Translations under genes and position numbers: made by a program | Source: Halomonas sp. 54_146 | GTDB taxonomy: Bacteria > Pseudomonadota > Gammaproteobacteria > Pseudomonadales > Halomonadaceae | Length of the DNA stretch: 64,000 nt | Direction of reading: 5' to 3' | NCBI RefSeq assembly: GCF_001507855.1 | Contig: NZ_LGEN01000005.1 | Coordinates: forward strand, 81,740 to 145,739 | Notes under the pieces: model-generated | What the model was told of the DNA's origin: nothing | The model's database searches: none | Seen by the model: the letters and a program-made list of their open reading frames with translations, nothing else | Part shown: one piece after another, positions 59,581 to 64,000 of the stretch | Layout of the letters: the number at the start of each line of letters is the position of its first letter | How positions within the stretch are numbered: the stretch's first letter is position 1

Positions 59581-61044
59581 ATGACCCATGGCACTCACCA
59601 GGTGAACTATCAGGCAATTGCCGAGCATCACCCCTTCATGCTCAACCGCTTTCTGCCGGACACTACCTTGGTTTTTGTCAATCGTTCCCTGGCGGCCTTT
59701 TTCGGTTCCACCCAAGAAGCGATGGTAGGCCTGCGCTGGCTAGACGCCTGCCCAGAGGATGAACAGCAAAGATGGCTGGCGCTGCGTGAACAATTCACCC
59801 CTGATAAGCCCTGCCATCGTATTGTTAATAAGGTGAAAGATGCGGCTTCCTTGCCGCGCTGGGTGGAATGGATCAATACGGCATTTTTCAATGACACGGG
59901 CGAAATTGCCTATTTTCAGGCGGTAGGCATTGATGTTACCCAGCGGGTTAGCACCCAAACCCAGCTGGAAGAAAACGAAGCGCGCTATTCACTGGCTCAG
60001 CAGGCGTCAGGCTTCGGCATCTGGGATTGGTACCCGCAGCGCGATGAAATCATCTGGGATACCCATTGCTACCAAATGTTGGGCCTATCACCGTCAGATA
60101 CCCCACTCACCTTTGCCGACTGGCAGGCACGCATGCATCCCGATGATGTGAAGCGCTGCAGCCAATCCGTGAATGCCCAGCTGGCAGCCAGTAGCGAGTT
60201 CATTATCGAATTCCGTTACCGTGCGGCCAAAGGATACTATTGGGTACAAGGGCGCGGCCAGGTCGTTGAACGCGATGGCGATGGGCAAGGCCAGCCGACA
60301 CGCTTGATTGGCGTTCACCTGGATATTCATACCCTGAAAGAAACCCAGATGGAACTCACCCGCTCCAATGAAGAGCTGGAGCATTTTGCTTATGCGGTAT
60401 CCCACGACTTGCGCCAGCCGCTGCGCATGGTCAACAGCTACCTGCAACTGTTAACCCTGGAGTTGGGCGATGGCCTGAGCAGCGATGCTGAGGAAATGAT
60501 TAACTTCGCCCAGGAAGGTGCCAAGCGTATGGATGAGATGATTCTTGGCATCCTCAGCTACTCCCGAGCAGGTCGCAAGACCTCACCGCTGGCGTGGGTG
60601 GACAGCCAGCAGGTGCTCAATGAAGTGCTGACCTTTCTCAGCCCCATGCTGAAAGAAACGGGCGGCAATATTCAGGTATGCGGTGAATGGCCAGAGGTGT
60701 ATGTCAGCCGTGATGAGCTGGTACGCCTGCTCCAGAACCTGTTACACAATGCCTTGAAATATGTAGATAAACATACAACGCCCAAGGTAACAGTGACAGG
60801 GCGTCAGTTTCATGACTGCTGGAACGTTGTGATCAAGGACAACGGCATAGGCATTGCACCCGACCAGCAAGACCGCCTGTTTAAAGTATTTTCACGCCTG
60901 CAGCCGCGCAGCCGTTTTGATGGCACCGGCATTGGGCTAGCCGTGTGCAAACGCATTATTGAGCACCACGGCGGCCACATAGAGGTGATGTCAGACGGCG
61001 AAGGCCACGGCAGCTGTTTCAGCTTTACCTTGCCTCTTTATTAA
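59581..61044 (+). CDS. PAS-PAS soluble histidine kinase
   Basis: 487 residues, no membrane helices: PAS (about 8-125, VGIDVTQRVS), PAS (130-255, GVHLDIHTLKE), HisKA (262-330) with the canonical YAVSHDLRQPLRMVNSY, and HATPase_c (370-487) with LLHNALKYVD, DNGIGIAP and GTGIGLAVCKRIIEHHGG. It follows the receiver-GGDEF gene by 133 bp on the same strand and may be a second input into the receivers of the cluster. Confidence 0.9.
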   Translation: MTHGTHQVNYQAIAEHHPFMLNRFLPDTTLVFVNRSLAAFFGSTQEAMVGLRWLDACPEDEQQRWLALREQFTPDKPCHRIVNKVKDAASLPRWVEWINTAFFNDTGEIAYFQAVGIDVTQRVSTQTQLEENEARYSLAQQASGFGIWDWYPQRDEIIWDTHCYQMLGLSPSDTPLTFADWQARMHPDDVKRCSQSVNAQLAASSEFIIEFRYRAAKGYYWVQGRGQVVERDGDGQGQPTRLIGVHLDIHTLKETQMELTRSNEELEHFAYAVSHDLRQPLRMVNSYLQLLTLELGDGLSSDAEEMINFAQEGAKRMDEMILGILSYSRAGRKTSPLAWVDSQQVLNEVLTFLSPMLKETGGNIQVCGEWPEVYVSRDELVRLLQNLLHNALKYVDKHTTPKVTVTGRQFHDCWNVVIKDNGIGIAPDQQDRLFKVFSRLQPRSRFDGTGIGLAVCKRIIEHHGGHIEVMSDGEGHGSCFSFTLPLY

Positions 61045-61152
61045 TTATTAATAGCCTGTTAGCAGCGCACTGCGCCTTTGATGCGACAATACGCCATCAC
61101 CCATCCCACCCCTCCCGTATGTTGCTTAAGCCCTGCCTCTTGTATCATTAAC

Positions 61153-61174
61153 TATGTAATAAGCATATTACATA
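61153..61174. promoter_or_regulatory. Candidate operator of cioAB
   Basis: Perfect dyad TATGTAAT (61153-61160) and ATTACATA (61167-61174) around AAGCAT, about 88 bp before the cioA start. It does not match FNR, Rex or ArcA patterns that I know; the size suggests a TetR-, GntR- or MarR-type dimer. Confidence 0.5.
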
Positions 61175-61261
61175 AAGCAATATAAGAGGGATGCGCCTTC
61201 GTTCATCTGACAGGAACAGTCCGCCTCGCTCTTATCATGCTTCATGCCTTTGGAGGTTACG

Positions 61262-62686
61262 ATGGAGCTCGACCCGCTAGTTTTATCCCGTCTGCAGTTT
61301 GCGTTTGTGGTGTCCTTCCACGCCATTTTTCCTGTGTTCACTATTGGCTTAGCTTCTTACATCGCGGTGTTACATGGTTTGTTTTATAAAACAGCCAACC
61401 AGGCATGGGACCGCTTAGCCCAGTTCTGGACTAAAGTGTTTGCCGTGGTATTCGGTATGGGCGTGGTGTCTGGCATTGTGATGTCATTTCAGTTCGGCAC
61501 TAACTGGAGCAACTTTTCATACGCGACGTCGAACTTTCTAGGCCCTGTACTCAGCTACGAGGTCGTCACGGCGTTCTTTCTTGAAGCGGCTTTTTTAGGC
61601 GTACTCTTATTTGGCCGCAATAAGGTTCCCCAAGGGGTTCACCTGTTTTCCGCCATCATGGTGGCCATTGGCACGTTCATTTCGTCGTTTTGGATTCTTT
61701 CGGCTAACAGCTGGATGCAAACACCGGCTGGTTATGAGCTGATTGATGGTCGCTTCCATATCACGTCTTGGTTCGAAGCCATCTTCAACCCATCGTTCTG
61801 GTACCGCTTCGCACACATGGGCATGGCGTCGTTCCTCACCGGTGGTTTTGTAGTTGCCGGCGTTAGTGCATGGTTTTTGTTACGCAACCGAGATACCGAA
61901 GCCAATAAAAAAGCGCTTTCCATGTGTTTGTGGTTGCTGCTGTTTTTAACGCCTGCGCAGGCATTGATCGGCGATTTTCACGGGTTAAATACGCTTGAAC
62001 ATCAACCAACTAAAGTGGCGGCGATGGAAGGTAACTGGGAAACCCGTTCTAACGTACCGCTGCTGCTATTTGCGCTACCAGACCAGGAAAACCAGACAAA
62101 CCGTTTCGAGGTTGGTATCCCCAGTATGGCCAGTATCATTCTTAAGCATGACCCAAAGGGCGTGATACCTGGCATTTCTGAAGCAGCACCTGAAGAGCAG
62201 CCTTCCGTTGCCCTGGTGTTCTGGTCGTTCCGCGTCATGGTGGGCATCGGCTTTTTAATGATAGGCATTGCGCTACTTGGGCTGTTTATGCGCAGAAAAG
62301 GACGTGTATTTGAGAACCCGCTGTTCCTCAAAACGCTGGTAGCCATGATTATCACTCCCTTTCTTGCCGTACTCTCTGGCTGGATTGTGACAGAGGCTGG
62401 GCGTGCCCCTTGGCTAGTGTATGGCGTGATGACGCATGCTCAGGGGCTAACACCTTCGCTAACCGGCGGCATGGCTCTGTTTACGCTGATTGGTTATATC
62501 GCTGTTTATAGCGTCGTGTTTGTGGTTGGGGTGTATTACCTCACACGCGTTGTGCGCAATGGCATGCGTGATGACCCAAGGGAACTTCATGGCGACGTTG
62601 AGCGCCCTAAACGCCCCCTTTCAGCAGCGCATACTCCGCTAGATGACGATTTGAGCGATAACACTGCAGGAGCGAACGCATCATGA
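61262..62686 (+). CDS. cioA: Cyanide-insensitive cytochrome bd quinol oxidase subunit I
   Basis: 474 residues, about nine membrane helices. It opens MELDPLVLSRLQFAFVVSFHAIFPVFTIGLASY, containing a heme-ligand histidine, followed by GVVSGIVMSFQFGTNW, EAAFLGVLLFG and SAIMVAIGTFISSFWILSANSWMQTP; GWIVTEAGRAPW is also typical. The quinol loop is short, as in the CioA rather than the E. coli CydA type. GGAGG is well placed for ATG 61262; an upstream ATG at 61244 precedes the ribosome site. Terminal oxidase for low-oxygen or inhibitor (cyanide, sulfide, NO) conditions, in keeping with the NO genes elsewhere in the window. Confidence 0.93.
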   Translation: MELDPLVLSRLQFAFVVSFHAIFPVFTIGLASYIAVLHGLFYKTANQAWDRLAQFWTKVFAVVFGMGVVSGIVMSFQFGTNWSNFSYATSNFLGPVLSYEVVTAFFLEAAFLGVLLFGRNKVPQGVHLFSAIMVAIGTFISSFWILSANSWMQTPAGYELIDGRFHITSWFEAIFNPSFWYRFAHMGMASFLTGGFVVAGVSAWFLLRNRDTEANKKALSMCLWLLLFLTPAQALIGDFHGLNTLEHQPTKVAAMEGNWETRSNVPLLLFALPDQENQTNRFEVGIPSMASIILKHDPKGVIPGISEAAPEEQPSVALVFWSFRVMVGIGFLMIGIALLGLFMRRKGRVFENPLFLKTLVAMIITPFLAVLSGWIVTEAGRAPWLVYGVMTHAQGLTPSLTGGMALFTLIGYIAVYSVVFVVGVYYLTRVVRNGMRDDPRELHGDVERPKRPLSAAHTPLDDDLSDNTAGANAS

Positions 62687-63681
62687 GTATTGACTTAACC
62701 ATCATCTGGGCTGTCATCATTGGTTTTGGCGTCATCATGTACGTCATTATGGATGGTTTCGATTTGGGCTTGGGGATTCTGTACCCCTTTGCACCTGATG
62801 AGGCGTCTCGCGATGTCATGATGAATTCTGTAGCACCGATATGGGATGGTAATGAAACGTGGCTAGTGTTGGGGGGCGCAGGGCTGCTGGGCGCTTTTCC
62901 GCTTGTCTATTCGGTTTTCTTACCAGCCTTGTATATCGGCGTATTTTTGATGCTAGCCGGTTTAATTTTTCGCGGTATCTCGTTTGAATTTCGCTTTAAA
63001 TCGCATAAAAACCGCCGCTGGTGGAACCGTGCGTTCTTCTTAGGCTCCGCCATTGCGGCCTTTGCCCAAGGCGCTGTTGTGGGTGCCTATATTCAAGGGT
63101 TTGCCGTTGAAGATTTTCGCTATGTTGGCGGCGCGCTCGACTGGCTAACGCCCTTCACAGTGCTAACAGGGGTAGGGCTGATGGCAGGCTATGCACTGCT
63201 TGGTGCCACTTGGCTGATTATGAAATCAGAGGGGCATGTGCAGCAGTGGGCCTATACGATTACGCCAAAGCTGTTATTAGCGGTTCTGGCTGTGTTTGCC
63301 ATGGTAAGTATCTGGACACCGCTGGTTAGCCCTGAGGTGTATAGCCGCTGGCTTGATCATTTTGGGCTTATCTGGATATTCCCCACACTGGCGTTGCTCT
63401 GCTCAGCGCTCGTGTATCGCTCGGTTAAGCGCCAAAATGAAGGCCTGCCTTTTGTTATGTCGCTTGGCATCTTTGTGTTCACCTACTTTGGGCTAATCGC
63501 CAGCAAATGGCCGGTAATCGTGCCACCCAACTACACCATTTGGGATGCCGCTTCTGCACCGGAATCTCAGCTGTTTCTGTTAATAGGTTTTCTGTTTGTC
63601 ATCCCCATCGTATTGGCATACACCGCCTGGACCTACTGGGTGTTCCGCGGCAAGGTTAAGGTCGGTGAAGGCTATCACTAA
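62683..63681 (+). CDS. cioB: Cytochrome bd quinol oxidase subunit II
   Basis: 332-residue membrane protein with eight to nine helices. YVIMDGFDLGLGILYPF and NSVAPIWDGNETWLVLGGAGLLGAFPLVYS are the subunit II signatures, and RGISFEFRFK follows. It overlaps cioA by 4 bp (ATGA) with GGAG just upstream, so translation is coupled. No CydX-like short ORF was found directly behind it. Confidence 0.94.
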   Translation: MSIDLTIIWAVIIGFGVIMYVIMDGFDLGLGILYPFAPDEASRDVMMNSVAPIWDGNETWLVLGGAGLLGAFPLVYSVFLPALYIGVFLMLAGLIFRGISFEFRFKSHKNRRWWNRAFFLGSAIAAFAQGAVVGAYIQGFAVEDFRYVGGALDWLTPFTVLTGVGLMAGYALLGATWLIMKSEGHVQQWAYTITPKLLLAVLAVFAMVSIWTPLVSPEVYSRWLDHFGLIWIFPTLALLCSALVYRSVKRQNEGLPFVMSLGIFVFTYFGLIASKWPVIVPPNYTIWDAASAPESQLFLLIGFLFVIPIVLAYTAWTYWVFRGKVKVGEGYH

Positions 63682-63763
63682 AACAGATTCGTCTAACGTA
63701 GATAACCTTATTAACAGTTTGTGAGATTAAACCCTACCCCCAACGCCTTATTAGGAGGCAACA

Positions 63764-63907
63764 ATGCATAAAGATTGGCAAAAAACGACCGAAGACCTTT
63801 CAGCGCTGATGCAAGATATCGGCAAGAATATCCCAGACGTTGCCAAAGGGTTTTCCCAAATGGCCAAAGGTGCGTATTCCGGCGAACGTGACCGGTCATT
63901 ACGGTGA
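63764..63907 (+). pseudogene. Carboxymuconolactone-decarboxylase-like gene, truncated by insertion
   Basis: With a perfect AGGAGG 6 nt upstream, ATG 63764 starts MHKDWQKTTEDLSALMQDIGKNIPDVAKGFSQMAKGAYS, which resembles the N terminus of CMD/AhpD-like proteins, where one would next expect DGALSxKTKELIALAI and the CxxC site. Instead the reading continues GERDRSLR and stops at 63907. The sequence after about 63881 has inverted CGTGACCG motifs suggestive of an insertion-sequence end. The intact gene probably encoded about 110-120 residues; the rest would lie beyond the inserted element, outside the window. Confidence 0.6.
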
Positions 63908-64000
63908 TCGTGACCGATTTGCACACGGCCTTCACGCTGGAGAGAGTTTTGTACGCTGAGCGGTCACGATGGGTCAACCGATTCCGTTTTTTGTGCGTTG
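63881..64000. mobile_element. Putative end of an insertion sequence (IS21-like), runs off the window
   Basis: Starts where the CMD-like gene loses homology. Contains palindrome TGACCGGTCA (63889-63898), then ATCGTGACCG (63907-63916) and its exact inverse CGGTCACGAT (63961-63970). Multiple CGTGACCG/CGGTCACG copies near an end are what I recall from IS21-family elements. No transposase is visible in the 120 bp available, so the family call is tentative. Confidence 0.45.

Noticed and set aside
63711..63977. Minus-strand frame of 88 codons at the right edge
   Set aside because: Antisense to the CMD-like remnant and across the putative insertion junction; no support as a gene.

Overview
The window looks like a chromosomal segment of a halophilic or marine gammaproteobacterium, most likely of the Halomonas/Vreelandella group. 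This is inferred from moderate GC, the mix of gene families and the protein styles; there is no rRNA or other decisive marker, so the assignment is provisional. I saw no tRNA, rRNA or CRISPR array.

Layout. (1) 1-6,200: end of a glycine-cleavage operon (gcvH 3' end, gcvP), a LysR regulator divergent from nucleosidase ppnN, and a 66-residue protein of unknown function. (2) 6,200-15,100: a lipoprotein, then a nitrosative-stress and anaerobiosis block (NnrS, SirB2, DUF488, YIP1, flavohemoglobin hmp divergent from its predicted repressor nsrR, a NarL-type regulator, and an ethylbenzene-dehydrogenase-type heme protein with a DUF2231 membrane partner). An NsrR palindrome and an FNR-type box can be read directly. 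(3) 15,200-17,860: a GAF-PAS-PAS-GGDEF-EAL protein. (4) 17,861-26,332: a p-cresol/4-alkylphenol oxidation operon on the minus strand (cytochrome pchC, pchX, flavoprotein pchF, aldehyde dehydrogenase, outer-membrane channel, alcohol dehydrogenase) with a divergent XylR/DmpR-type sigma54 activator and two candidate upstream activating sequences.

(5) 26,361-33,170: LysR/PRISE reductase pair, FUSC exporter, and LysR/extradiol dioxygenase/SDR. (6) 33,499-39,128: 3-hydroxybenzoate 4-monooxygenase (mobA), a TRAP transporter and a MarR regulator; mobA and the TRAP operon share an 18-nt upstream element, suggesting uptake and hydroxylation of one substrate under common control. (7) 39,178-47,864: an alicyclic acid (cyclohexanecarboxylate) pathway: aliA, badH, badI, aliB, a BadR-like MarR and a Liv-type binding protein, next to a MaoC/FAS1-like dehydratase pair and the decayed remains of an ABC ATPase gene and an SDR gene. 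(8) 47,980-54,365: nitroreductase, thioredoxin 2, BON protein, a PAS-GGDEF-EAL protein and a chemoreceptor. (9) 54,887-61,044: a sensory cluster of periplasmic binding protein, histidine kinase, receiver, receiver-PAS-GGDEF and PAS histidine kinase. (10) 61,262-63,681: CioAB cytochrome bd oxidase. (11) 63,764-64,000: a truncated carboxymuconolactone-decarboxylase-like gene that appears interrupted by the end of an insertion sequence.

Taken together this is a catabolic and regulatory region. p-Cresol oxidation would give 4-hydroxybenzoate and MobA would give protocatechuate; both would need lower pathways that are not in the window. Cyclohexanecarboxylate would be ring-opened to pimeloyl-CoA. 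Running through the whole window is an odd signature: short degenerate tandem duplications (units 13-20 bp, 2-5 copies) in many intergenic gaps, several including the stop codon of the upstream gene, and one in frame inside a coding sequence.
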